From JANMJD01 sp963847945 (GTDB lineage: Bacteria > Actinomycetota > Acidimicrobiia > Acidimicrobiales > Ilumatobacteraceae): DNA of 64,000 nt. The translations under genes and the position numbers were made by a program. Location of the stretch: NCBI GenBank assembly GCA_963847945.1, contig CAWKBX010000009.1, positions 62,001 through 126,000 of the forward strand. The letters are read 5' to 3'. Below the pieces are notes generated by a model. That model saw only the letters and a program-made list of their open reading frames with translations, had not been told where the DNA came from and did no database searches. Below are positions 8,447 to 18,180 of this stretch, one piece after another. Each line of letters starts with the position of its first letter. Within the stretch, counting starts at the first letter, position 1.

Positions 8447-9751
8447 TCAGGGCGCGGCGACAAAGCGAGCGAAGGCGTCGCCCGCCGCCACAGCGATCTC
8501 GGCGTCGGATCGACTGGCGTAACTTCGCCGGAGCGCCGCGCCAGTGATGAAGCCGGCGACAACCGGGGCTTCGGATGCTTCGGAGAGGTCGGCCCATTCC
8601 ACCCACGTCAGCGGATCATCGAACCAACGGAAGTAGCCGCCTGGCATGTCGGGCCACCACCTGTGGTCGTACCGGAGCAGCACCTTCTCGACCACGCCCA
8701 TCCCGAGCCGACCGAGCGCTGCCTGCTGAGCTGCGGGGAGCGGAGGATCGAACCTCACGATGCCGGAGTGGAGCACGCCAACGGGGAGGGTAACGACGCA
8801 TGCGTTGCCGGCCATCTCGCCCCAGTCGCCACCGACGACAACACCCGATTCGCTCCACCCGATCTCGGCCACAGGCCGCTCCAACCGCACATCGAGCGGG
8901 CGATCCCGGCCGAGCATGAGATCGTCGAGCAGCACGCGGTATCCGCCGATGATCAATCGATCGCCTTCACCGACCCCCGGCTCGTCGATCGCCCCAAGGG
9001 CCGACAGATCATCGTGTGGCGCCCCCGACTCAGGATCGATGTCGGCATCGAGCACCCGCTGTACGGAAACTCGGTCGCCCGCGGGCAGATGCTCGATCCA
9101 GCCGCGAGTCGCGGCGGCCAACGACACGTCTCCGTGCTCGGTGATCGTCCGAATCTGGTCGGCTACCAGGTCACGCGGGGCGTCGCCCGGTTGGACTGGC
9201 CGGCTTGGACGCTCGACGGGGCGGGTGAAGTCGGTGGTCGCGACGTGAAGGTTGAGCGACTCGGCGAGGCGAGCCAACGGATTGACGTCCCACTGCTGCA
9301 GCCAGCCGGCCCCGCCATCGGCGACCACCGATTCCGGCGACGGATTTCGACGTGTTGCGTCAGAATCCGCAACCAGACACACCGGGTTGACCCGGCCGCC
9401 AACCCGGTCTCGGGCCTCCACGACCACCGTGTCGATACCCCGATCGGTCAGGGCGCGGGCCGCGCCGAGCCCTGCGAATCCTGCACCAACCACCACGACG
9501 CGACCGGCAGTCGGCACCACCGTGGCCGCCCATTCGGCGGCGCGCAGCCCACTGAGGTACGCCCCGTGCGTCATCGCCGGATGGTCCGACGATGTCGCCT
9601 CGCCAGCCAAGACCACGCGACCACCGAATGGTTCGCCCAGTGCCCGACGATCGGCCGAGGTGGACCCGGGGCGAAGGTACGACCACGACCCTTGCGCCCA
9701 CCGGTCGTCGGCCCAGTGCGACACATGCCAGGCGATGGGACGCGGAAACAT
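8447..9751 (-). CDS. Flavin-dependent amine oxidase, circularly permuted
   Basis: 434 residues from the ATG at 9751; the open frame extends to 9820 but would then overlap hspR. All hallmark blocks of flavin monoamine oxidases are present in swapped order. The normally C-terminal FAD block, with SWSYLRPG, GGRVVLAGEAT and HPAMTHGAYLSGLRAA, is at about 20-75. The normally N-terminal dinucleotide fold, GAGFAGLGAARAL (89-101) and VEARDRVGGRV (111-121), follows it. The substrate and middle section (GMGVVEKVLLRY, W-rich stretch) finishes the protein. Total length equals one ordinary family member, so this looks like a true permutation and not a fusion. It follows hspR by 22 bp on the same strand and may be read with the heat-shock operon. 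Substrate unknown. Confidence 0.8.
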   Translation of the reverse strand: MFPRPIAWHVSHWADDRWAQGSWSYLRPGSTSADRRALGEPFGGRVVLAGEATSSDHPAMTHGAYLSGLRAAEWAATVVPTAGRVVVVGAGFAGLGAARALTDRGIDTVVVEARDRVGGRVNPVCLVADSDATRRNPSPESVVADGGAGWLQQWDVNPLARLAESLNLHVATTDFTRPVERPSRPVQPGDAPRDLVADQIRTITEHGDVSLAAATRGWIEHLPAGDRVSVQRVLDADIDPESGAPHDDLSALGAIDEPGVGEGDRLIIGGYRVLLDDLMLGRDRPLDVRLERPVAEIGWSESGVVVGGDWGEMAGNACVVTLPVGVLHSGIVRFDPPLPAAQQAALGRLGMGVVEKVLLRYDHRWWPDMPGGYFRWFDDPLTWVEWADLSEASEAPVVAGFITGAALRRSYASRSDAEIAVAAGDAFARFVAAP

Positions 9752-9773
9752 GGTTGCTCGACGGAAGTGAGCG

Positions 9774-10175
9774 TCAGCGATCGGGACGAAGGATGTCGGG
9801 CACGTGCCCGAACACCGCAACCGACTGCCGCAGCGGCACGAGATCGCGCCACGGTTCGCGTCGTTCGAGCTCGGCGATCGCCGCGCCGGCCAGTTGCCGA
9901 GCCTGGTCGAGTTCGTTGCGGAGGCGCTCGTTGTCGGCTTCGAGTTCCATCACCCGGCGGATGCCCGAAAGATTCATCCCCTCGTTGGCCAACTCGGCGA
10001 TTCGAGACAGCCGGGCAATGTCGGCGTCGGAATAACGGCGACTGCCACCTTGGGTGCGAGACGGCTCAAGTAGGCCTTTGCGCTCGTAGATCCGCAGGGT
10101 CTGTGGGTGCATTCCCGAGAGCTCGGCGGCGACCGAGATGACGTAGAGGGCCCGTTCGGAATGGGTCATTCGCAC
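9774..10175 (-). CDS. hspR: HspR, MerR-type heat-shock repressor
   Basis: 133 residues. An N-terminal MerR helix-turn-helix (about 10-75) is visible: VISVAAELSGMHPQTLRIYE, then the wing with GGSRRYSDADIARL. A coiled coil follows (LEADNERLRNELDQARQL). The variant YVISVAAELSGMHPQTLR is typical of HspR and unlike metal-sensing MerR proteins; no metal-binding Cys pair is seen. HspR binds HAIR sites with DnaK as co-repressor and represses dnaK and clpB operons, and both operons here carry HAIR-like sites. It is the last chaperone-operon gene, 16 bp after dnaJ. The start may be Met1 or Met3. Confidence 0.94.
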   Translation of the reverse strand: MRMTHSERALYVISVAAELSGMHPQTLRIYERKGLLEPSRTQGGSRRYSDADIARLSRIAELANEGMNLSGIRRVMELEADNERLRNELDQARQLAGAAIAELERREPWRDLVPLRQSVAVFGHVPDILRPDR

Positions 10176-10191
10176 GTGGTGCTCCTCTCGC

Positions 10192-11301
10192 CTAGCGGTT
10201 CGGGGTGGGGGTCGCGCGGGCGAATGTTTCGATCGCCGCTTGTTCCTCGGGGCTGAGCGTAGTGGGCACCACGACCTCGACCGTGACGATCAAATCCCCG
10301 GTCGCCTTGGCCGACTCGATGCCCTTGCCGCGCACGCGATGCCGCGAGCCCGAGGCGGTGCCCGGCTTCAGCCGCAGAGTCACCGGCGTACCGATGAGGG
10401 TCGGCACCGGGATCTCGCCGCCCAGCGCCAACTCGGCGAATGTCACCGGTACCCGAATGGTTAAATTCTGGCCATCGCGACCGAATCGCTGATGCGCCGT
10501 GACGTTGCATTCGACCAGGAGGTCACCGGCCGGCCCACCGGAGCGGCCGGGTGCGCCGCGACCCTTGAGCCGAATTTTCTGCCCGCTGGCAACGCCGGCC
10601 GGAATGCGCACCTTGACCTCGCGGGGCCGTTGTTCGATGCCGGTTCCCCGACACGTCCCACACGGATACTCGATGACCCGCCCCGAACCTTGACAGCCGC
10701 GGCACGGCGACGACAACGAGAAGAAGCCCTGGTTGTCATCGACGACCCCGCGTCCGCCACACAACCCGCAGACCCGCGGCGTCGTCCCCTGACGCGCTCC
10801 CGAGCCCTCGCACGTTGTGCACTGGGCGTCGGAGGTGAGATGAAGAGAGGTCTCCAGACCATGGGCCGCGTCTTCGAACGACAGCGTCAATGTTGCCTCG
10901 ACATCGGCACCGCGTTGCGGGCCGACGCCCGACGCTCCGCCCCGTCGCCCACCTCGACCAGCACCGCCACCGAAGAGGCCACCGAGCAGATCGCCAAGCC
11001 CGGCTTCACCAGGGTTGAAGGTGAAGCCACCAGGGCCGCCCCCGCCGCGCATGCCCTGCATCGGGCCCATGCGGCGGACTTCGTCGTACTCGGCGCGTTT
11101 GGTCTCGTCGTTGAGCACGTCGTAGGCCGCGGAGATGTCCTTGAATCGCTCCTCGGCGGCGTCGTCACCGGGCTTGGCGTCGGGGTGATTCTCCCGCGCC
11201 AACTTGCGATACGCCTTGGTGATGTCCTTGGGCGCGGCGGTTGCCGCCACGCCCAAGACCTTGTAGTAGTCCTTCTCGAACCATTCCCGCTGCGCGGTCA
11301 T
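10192..11301 (-). CDS. dnaJ: Chaperone DnaJ (Hsp40)
   Basis: 369-residue type I J-protein, co-chaperone that stimulates DnaK ATPase and binds unfolded substrate. J domain at about 10-75 with HPD at 39-41; Gly/Phe-rich linker (about 85-125); four zinc motifs (CTTCEGSG, CGLCGGRG, CRGCQGSG, CGTCRGTG), all eight cysteines present; C-terminal substrate domains. The ATG at 11299-11301 lies exactly at the edge of a 92-bp tandem repeat, so the leader has been replaced by repeat sequence and no clear Shine-Dalgarno site remains. Translation initiation may therefore be weak or unusual. Order is dnaK-grpE-dnaJ-hspR, but the grpE-dnaJ gap is 199 bp. Confidence 0.96.
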   Translation of the reverse strand: MTAQREWFEKDYYKVLGVAATAAPKDITKAYRKLARENHPDAKPGDDAAEERFKDISAAYDVLNDETKRAEYDEVRRMGPMQGMRGGGGPGGFTFNPGEAGLGDLLGGLFGGGAGRGGRRGGASGVGPQRGADVEATLTLSFEDAAHGLETSLHLTSDAQCTTCEGSGARQGTTPRVCGLCGGRGVVDDNQGFFSLSSPCRGCQGSGRVIEYPCGTCRGTGIEQRPREVKVRIPAGVASGQKIRLKGRGAPGRSGGPAGDLLVECNVTAHQRFGRDGQNLTIRVPVTFAELALGGEIPVPTLIGTPVTLRLKPGTASGSRHRVRGKGIESAKATGDLIVTVEVVVPTTLSPEEQAAIETFARATPTPNR

Positions 11302-11490
11302 GGGCTCTGCCCATGACCGGTCGAGCGAGCGAGCGCCAGCGAGCCGTTCGACGATGGGGTCCGGGGGCGCAGCCCCCGAGAATCAATAGTCATGGGCTCT
11401 GCCCATGACCGGTCGAGCGAGCGAGCGCCAGCGAGCCGTTCGACGATGGGGTCCGGGGGCGCAGCCCCCGAGAATCAATAGTCATGGGCT
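11299..11490. repeat. 92-bp tandem direct repeat with two inverted repeats, between grpE and dnaJ
   Basis: Two identical 92-base copies (11299-11390 and 11391-11482) are followed by the first 8 bases of a third (11483-11490). Each unit contains a short palindrome, CATGGGC-tct-GCCCATG, and a strong GC stem, GGGGGCgcaGCCCCC (about 11362-11376 in copy one). Read on the minus strand the GC stem resembles a Rho-independent stem without a clear U tract. It resembles dispersed palindromic intergenic elements common in high-GC actinobacteria (general knowledge, not checked). It separates two genes that are normally close and supplies the dnaJ start codon. Confidence 0.93.
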
Positions 11491-11500
11491 CCAGCCTCTG

Positions 11501-12088
11501 CTAGCCGCGGACCTTGACCATGGCGGCGCGCAGGACGCGGCCTTTCCAGGTGTACCCGCTTCTGAGCACTTCGCTGACGATCGGCTCGCCGCCGTCGCCC
11601 TCTTCGTGCAGCACGGCCTCGGCTAACGCGGGGTCGAATGGTTGTTCCAGCAAGTTCATCGACTCGAGGCCCTGCTTGCGCAACTCGCCGAGCAACAGGT
11701 TGAACAACGGCTCGACCTCGGCGGGATGCTGGAGGAAGGCATTCTCGGCTGCGTCGAGGACCGGCAGCAGGGACTCGGCCATCTTGCCCGTAGCCCGGTC
11801 GACCTCGTTGGTCTGCTGGGCGGCCATCCGCTTGCGGTAGTTGTCGAAGTCGGCCTGCAACCGCAACGCGATGTCCTTGAATTGATCGCGTTCGGCCTGC
11901 GCCTCGGCAATCGGGTCGACCTCGACAAACTCCGGCGCGGCCATCTCGGCGGTCAGGTCCTCGATCTCACTGGCTCGCGCATCTTCGTCGATGTCGTCGT
12001 CGATCACCACGTCATCGGCGGCTTCGTGCGGCGGCTTGGCGAGGTCGGAGGCTTCAGCCTCCTCCTCGTCAATCATGTCGGCGTCCAT
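11501..12088 (-). CDS. grpE: Nucleotide-exchange factor GrpE
   Basis: 195 residues. The acidic, disordered N-terminus (about 1-60; EEEAEASD, DDDIDED) precedes a long dimerising helix (AEAQAERDQFKDIALRLQAD), the conserved FDNYRKRM segment and the beta-wing end with SEVLRSGYTWKGRVLRAAMVKV. GrpE releases ADP from DnaK and sets the chaperone cycle rate. It starts 5 bases after the dnaK stop on the same strand, so the two are co-transcribed. Length and motifs are ordinary for the family. Confidence 0.96.
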   Translation of the reverse strand: MDADMIDEEEAEASDLAKPPHEAADDVVIDDDIDEDARASEIEDLTAEMAAPEFVEVDPIAEAQAERDQFKDIALRLQADFDNYRKRMAAQQTNEVDRATGKMAESLLPVLDAAENAFLQHPAEVEPLFNLLLGELRKQGLESMNLLEQPFDPALAEAVLHEEGDGGEPIVSEVLRSGYTWKGRVLRAAMVKVRG

Positions 12089-12093
12089 GAGGA

Positions 12094-13935
<1,842 letters not shown>

Positions 13936-14024
13936 GGTGTGGGGTTTCTCCTGGCGCGAAGTTGCGTGTAGTTGACGCAAGTCTAGGGAGACGCCCGACG
14001 CACCGCAACTCACCCCTCAGAAAA

Positions 14025-14045
14025 CATGAGTCACTATCACTCAAC
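14025..14045. promoter_or_regulatory. HAIR operator (HspR site) upstream of dnaK
   Basis: Arms CATGAGT (14025-14031) and ACTCAAC (14039-14045) are separated by exactly 7 bases. Each matches 6 of 7 bases of the HAIR consensus CTTGAGT-N7-ACTCAAG. It lies about 90 bases before the dnaK ATG, the expected place for repression. Together with hspR in the same operon this supports a closed HspR-DnaK feedback loop. Confidence 0.8.
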
Positions 14046-14062
14046 TTTGAGGAGGCGGCCCA

Positions 14063-14926
14063 TCACGCGGCGACGACGCTGATCTCCGAGATCGCCGTGA
14101 AATCACGACGGCCCGGCGGGGTCGCACCAGTGACCTCCAACCTCACGACCTGACATGCCGCAAATCCCGCGACATCGAGCATCTGCATCTCCGGGGCGTC
14201 AGCCAGGGTTTGCGTGGCAGTCGCCACCTCGGCGCCCGCCACATCGATGCAATGCCAGATTGCGCTCGTCACGCGGCGGTTCTCGACGAACCGGTCGTCA
14301 CCGTTGAACTCATCGATCTTCGAGTACCCCGGGACCATGCCAACTCGAGCGACATTGGCCGGGACCGCCAGGGCGTAGCTGATCGTTTGGCCCGCGGCAT
14401 CGCCCTCACAACGCCACGTGGTGGTCAGATCGCCGTCGATCGTGTTCTCCGGCCGGAAGCTGATCGGGTTGCCCTGTGAGTCGGTCGAACCCCGAGCCGT
14501 ACATGACGCTTCGACGAGGGCCGGCGCTACCGGGCCAGGAGGGGCAACCGCCGCGGCCGGCACGGTCACCGCCGCGGTGGTCTCGGGAGCCACGACCGGG
14601 GTGGTCTCGACGATCGGAGCCAGCGTGCTCGGCGAGGTGTCGGGGTCTTGGACGATGGCGATCGTGTCGTTGCGATTTTCGAAGAACGGCCGGACGGCCA
14701 AACCGATCACGATCAGCGCACCGACGATGCCCAGCACGCTGAGAATGATCGGCCACCGCGACGGGGCATCGTCGTCGTTGACGTGGGGAACGGCATATCT
14801 CGTCTCGGTCGCCGCCGGCGGAGGCAGGATGCCCGCGCCGCACGACGAGCAGGTGTCGTCGTGCGGTTCAAGGTCAGTTCCGCAGAGTGCACACTTGCGA
14901 TGGGCGTACGAGTCGATGGTGTCCAT
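14063..14926 (-). CDS. Membrane protein: zinc ribbon, TM helix, external discoidin-like domain
   Basis: 287 residues from the ATG at 14926. A cytoplasmic zinc ribbon, CALCGTDLEPHDDTCSSCG, lies at about 10-28. One transmembrane helix (IILSVLGIVGALIVIGLAV, about 55-73) and a Pro/Thr/Ala-rich linker (about 95-135) precede a C-terminal ~140-residue domain. That domain contains NTIDGDLTTTWRC and an even spread of Trp/Asp typical of discoidin-like (F5/8, 'NADase-type') glycan-binding domains. The likely topology is ribbon inside, binding domain outside. The function is not known. It is divergent from the 15058 secreted protein, with 131 bp between, and lies downstream of nothing obvious. Confidence 0.72.
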   Translation of the reverse strand: MDTIDSYAHRKCALCGTDLEPHDDTCSSCGAGILPPPAATETRYAVPHVNDDDAPSRWPIILSVLGIVGALIVIGLAVRPFFENRNDTIAIVQDPDTSPSTLAPIVETTPVVAPETTAAVTVPAAAVAPPGPVAPALVEASCTARGSTDSQGNPISFRPENTIDGDLTTTWRCEGDAAGQTISYALAVPANVARVGMVPGYSKIDEFNGDDRFVENRRVTSAIWHCIDVAGAEVATATQTLADAPEMQMLDVAGFAACQVVRLEVTGATPPGRRDFTAISEISVVAA

Positions 14927-15057
14927 TTCGATGCCGATGCTATGCCCCCCTCGAATGAGCCAGGCGGACCACGGTCCGTGCTGGAAGGACGTTCTGAGTG
15001 AGATACAATGAATCGTTGGAGTCTTCCGATTAGGCGGAGCGAACGATCGACGGAGCC

Positions 15058-16908
15058 ATGCAGTCAACCAGTTTGAGAATCACCCCACGTGCACCATCGG
15101 TTCGTCGGCTGTTGGCAGTCGTTGCGGTCATCGGAGCAGGTCTGTTCTCATATTCCGCTGCCTCGTCGGCGATAGCTGGGGTCCTGTCGGGCACCGTTTA
15201 TCACGATCTCAACAACAACGGGGTCCGCGACCTCGGCGAGGTCGGGGTCCCAGGCGTCGTGGTCAACGCGTCTGGCCCCGCCGTCGTCACCGACGCCGAC
15301 GGACGCTGGACGATGAGCGTCGCACCCAAAGAACACAAAATGCGAGTCTCCACCGGCTGGTACCGCTCGCAGTGCAACGACCTCAACTGCCCAGTCGGCC
15401 CGGGGGTCGACAACGACTTCGAAGTCAATAATCAATTCATCACGGCCACCGTTGACGGAGCGATCGGCGCCACCCTCGACGTGGGTCTGCTGCCCGACTG
15501 GCCCGGTTCCTACCCCATTCCCGCCGCACCGGTTCCGGCCAATGAAGTCGACGTCGCCACGCGTCTGTCGTGGATCTGGCCAAGCAGCCCCGGCAACTGC
15601 TTCCGAACCACCGACGCCCGACATCATGGGTGCGCAATCGGCGACACCCCATTGGGGGCGTTGCAGGTATCCAACGAGGGCACAACGCCGCTCACGGGAA
15701 TCGCCGGTTTCATCGAGGTTCCCGCGAACACGACGATCTTGCCCGCCACGGCCAGCACGTCGCCGGGCAACAGCCCCGACATCACCGACTTCGTCGTTGG
15801 ACCGATCGACCCGATCACGCATCGCGCGCCGTTCGAACTCGTCGGCACCCTGCGGCCGGGGGCGGCGGCGCAGTACGTCCTAGCGGCGCGCATCGAACCA
15901 GGCACCCCCACGTCGCCCGCCCCCCTGCGCACATCGAATCCGTACGTGCCCAACGAGATGACCATCACGGTGACCAATCCGGTCGATCCCGACGGCTGTC
16001 TCGCCGAGCCGTGCCCCCGCGGCCAACACGACAAGCAGGCCCCTGCTGACAACACCGATTTCCACGGCTGGCAGGTGATCTCTGCGATCGTCACGCCCGT
16101 GCCGGCTGTCGCCGACTTCGGCGCGATCCCCGACGGCACGATCGGGTCGATGGGTGTTTCCCTTCGCAACAGTGGAGCATCCAGTACCTTGATCAGCGCA
16201 GTCACGCTGGGCGGAGATTCCGCCGGCGACTACGAGGTCGCCAACTTCGGGACGTGCCTGACTGATCCGCTCCAACCCGGAGCGGCCTGCGACGTCGTCG
16301 TGATGTTCCGGCCGACCACGCTCGGCCCCCGGTCTGCCTCGCTGACGGTGCGCTCAAGTGCCGCCCCCGACGCCCGCATCGGGCTCAGCGGTCGCACGAC
16401 CTTGCCCCTGCCGGTGATCTCGTCGTTCAATCCCACCGGTGCCAAGCCAGGAACATCGATCACCATCACTGGGGCGAACCTTTCGTCAACGGTCACCCCG
16501 ACCACAGTGAAGTTCACCGGCGGCACTGAGATAGCAGTGGTGCCGACGGCCGATGGAACGAAGGTCACCGTGACCGTCCCGCCCGACGCGCTGCAAGGGA
16601 CCGTCCGCGTGACCACCGATGCCGGCTCCGCCACGAGTACCGCATTCGTCGTACGACGTGCCCCGGCCGACGTGGTCACGTGGCCCGTCTCGGGCGGGGT
16701 CGGCACGCTGGTGGCCCTGAAGGGCAACAACTTCAAGGGGACGACGACCGTCGCGTTCAACGGTCTCAACGCGAAGTTCACGGTGATCGGTCCGAACAAG
16801 ATCACGGCGACGGTTCCGCTCGCGGCGACGACCGGGACCGTGAAGGTCACGAATCCGTGGGGAACGTCTTCGACGGCGACCGTGTTCACGGTGCTTCCTG
16901 CGGTCTAA
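15058..16908 (+). CDS. Secreted multidomain adhesin-like protein (SdrD-B, HYDIN-like, two IPT/TIG)
   Basis: 616 residues. A signal peptide (about 1-42; LLAVVAVIGAGLFSYSAAS, cut near SAIAG) is followed by an SD-repeat B-like domain with SGTVYHDLNNNGVRDLGE (about 43-60), a calcium-binding Ig-like fold. A DUF11-like middle follows, then an abnormal-spindle/HYDIN-type Ig domain (about 350-460; DFGAIPDGTIGSMGVSLRN, GDYEV) and two IPT/TIG domains (about 460-535 and 538-613; ISSFNPTGAKPGTSITITG, then VGTLVALKGNNFKG). No LPXTG or C-terminal anchor is visible, so it is probably released or held by other proteins. It probably acts in surface structure or adhesion. Confidence 0.75.
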   Translation: MQSTSLRITPRAPSVRRLLAVVAVIGAGLFSYSAASSAIAGVLSGTVYHDLNNNGVRDLGEVGVPGVVVNASGPAVVTDADGRWTMSVAPKEHKMRVSTGWYRSQCNDLNCPVGPGVDNDFEVNNQFITATVDGAIGATLDVGLLPDWPGSYPIPAAPVPANEVDVATRLSWIWPSSPGNCFRTTDARHHGCAIGDTPLGALQVSNEGTTPLTGIAGFIEVPANTTILPATASTSPGNSPDITDFVVGPIDPITHRAPFELVGTLRPGAAAQYVLAARIEPGTPTSPAPLRTSNPYVPNEMTITVTNPVDPDGCLAEPCPRGQHDKQAPADNTDFHGWQVISAIVTPVPAVADFGAIPDGTIGSMGVSLRNSGASSTLISAVTLGGDSAGDYEVANFGTCLTDPLQPGAACDVVVMFRPTTLGPRSASLTVRSSAAPDARIGLSGRTTLPLPVISSFNPTGAKPGTSITITGANLSSTVTPTTVKFTGGTEIAVVPTADGTKVTVTVPPDALQGTVRVTTDAGSATSTAFVVRRAPADVVTWPVSGGVGTLVALKGNNFKGTTTVAFNGLNAKFTVIGPNKITATVPLAATTGTVKVTNPWGTSSTATVFTVLPAV

Positions 16909-17152
16909 GTCGTTCTCACGGTCGCGCACCCTGCGTGAGCGAGGATGTTGCTTTTCGCCCCCCGAACGCCAAACCGTCGTTAAATTTCACTTCGAGTGAT
17001 GTTTTATGTTCCGACCTCTGCAGGGCGGCAGTCTTGTGTTAATTTTCTTCACCGTCGGAGAGCACGCGAGCGCCGGGTAGTGACCCGTTGCCGGTGGCCC
17101 TCGCCTCACTCCCCGGCATCAAGAAATCGGAGACCGAGGGCGGAGCCGACAA
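16909..17152 (+). other. Intergenic region before the beta-family gene
   Basis: This 244-bp stretch has no gene. It includes an unusually A/T-rich segment around 16978-17052 (ttaaatttc, ttttatg, ttaattttc) in otherwise GC-rich DNA, a likely promoter region for the gene at 17153. Confidence 0.3.
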
Positions 17153-18160
17153 GTGCAGTACACACCGATCGTGAAGGCAGACCCAACCTGCCTCTTGGCA
17201 GTCGCACGATCCATCTCTCGTCCGTCATTGACGCCACTGCTGGTGTTCGACAATGAAGACATTGCCCAGCTACGGGTGCGAGCGACTCGGTTGCGCTTCG
17301 CCGACCACTACGTGGCGGTCGACATCCGAACCGACGCTCGCCAGGAACGTTTACGATCGTTAGCCAACACGTTCGAGCCGCTCATTTCGTCAGGAGCGCG
17401 CTGTCGGCCCGTGATCTCGATCGACGACGACCCGGCCGCCTTGCGCGAGGTTGGGGCGTGGGCGGCGGCCACCGACGCTGATCTGGTTTTGCGGCTGCGG
17501 GTTTTCAGCCTTGGCGCACGTGAGCGCATCCAGCAGGCGATGGTCCTTGCGTCGACTTCGACGCGTACCCCGCGACACCGCATTCACGTGCTGCTCGATC
17601 AGGCCGACGATCCGAACGGCGACACCGCCGGACCCCTCGTGCGCCTCCTTGCCGAGAACGGGCCATGGGCGTCGATCACCATCGCCGCCGGATCGGTCCC
17701 GGCGATGTCGTCACTGACGCGCCGGGGCGAGTGGATCCGCGCCGAGCGTCGGGAACTGCGGATCGCCGCCATGTTGCAGCAACTTGGCGAACTCGGAACC
17801 CCACTCGGAATCGGCGACTACACCAACCGCCATCCGATGCTTGAGGCCAACCTCACTCACGCCAGGGGCAACGGATTCCGCTGGACCACCTCCGACGATT
17901 GGTACCTGTTGCGCGAACCGGCCAACGGGGCGTCGGCATCGATGGGAAGCCGACGCGATGGCCTCGTCCACCTCGCCGAGATCGGCGCGTTGACCACCGA
18001 AGGGACGCGCAGTTGGGGTGAGCGGTCGATGGCCAAGTTCCTGCACGGCGAGGCCGAGTCCGACCAGATCAACGCCTGGATGATCAACCACCACATTGAG
18101 CTGACGGCAGACGACATCGCCGGTGGGCGCCGGGAGCGGGCCGTCGCCGTCGGGCTGTAG
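17153..18160 (+). CDS. Beta-family protein (T4 beta protein-like, PF14350 type)
   Basis: 335 residues from a GTG start that has GGAG 8 bases upstream. The layout fits the beta-protein family: an N-terminal YTPIVKADPTCLLAV, a TIM-barrel-like run of strands (VAVDIRT, CRPVISIDDD, ADLVLRLRV, IHVLLDQAD, ASITIAAGSVP), then GIGDYTNRHP and a late FRWTTSDDWYLLR. Phage T4 beta protein and bacterial relatives often sit in defence or phage contexts, but the family function is largely undefined. No phage genes lie near here; the gene stands alone between a secreted protein and convergent hydrolases. Family call is moderately confident, function unknown. Confidence 0.6.
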   Translation: MQYTPIVKADPTCLLAVARSISRPSLTPLLVFDNEDIAQLRVRATRLRFADHYVAVDIRTDARQERLRSLANTFEPLISSGARCRPVISIDDDPAALREVGAWAAATDADLVLRLRVFSLGARERIQQAMVLASTSTRTPRHRIHVLLDQADDPNGDTAGPLVRLLAENGPWASITIAAGSVPAMSSLTRRGEWIRAERRELRIAAMLQQLGELGTPLGIGDYTNRHPMLEANLTHARGNGFRWTTSDDWYLLREPANGASASMGSRRDGLVHLAEIGALTTEGTRSWGERSMAKFLHGEAESDQINAWMINHHIELTADDIAGGRRERAVAVGL

Positions 18161-18180
18161 AACCGTCTGATTTCGGCCCG

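Noticed and set aside
8663..10141. Plus-strand open frame of 492 codons
   Set aside because: Antisense to the amine oxidase and hspR, both well supported; no family pattern.
11360..11378. Rho-independent terminator after grpE
   Set aside because: The GC stem is strong, but there is no U tract, and it is part of a tandem repeated element, so I list it as repeat, not terminator.
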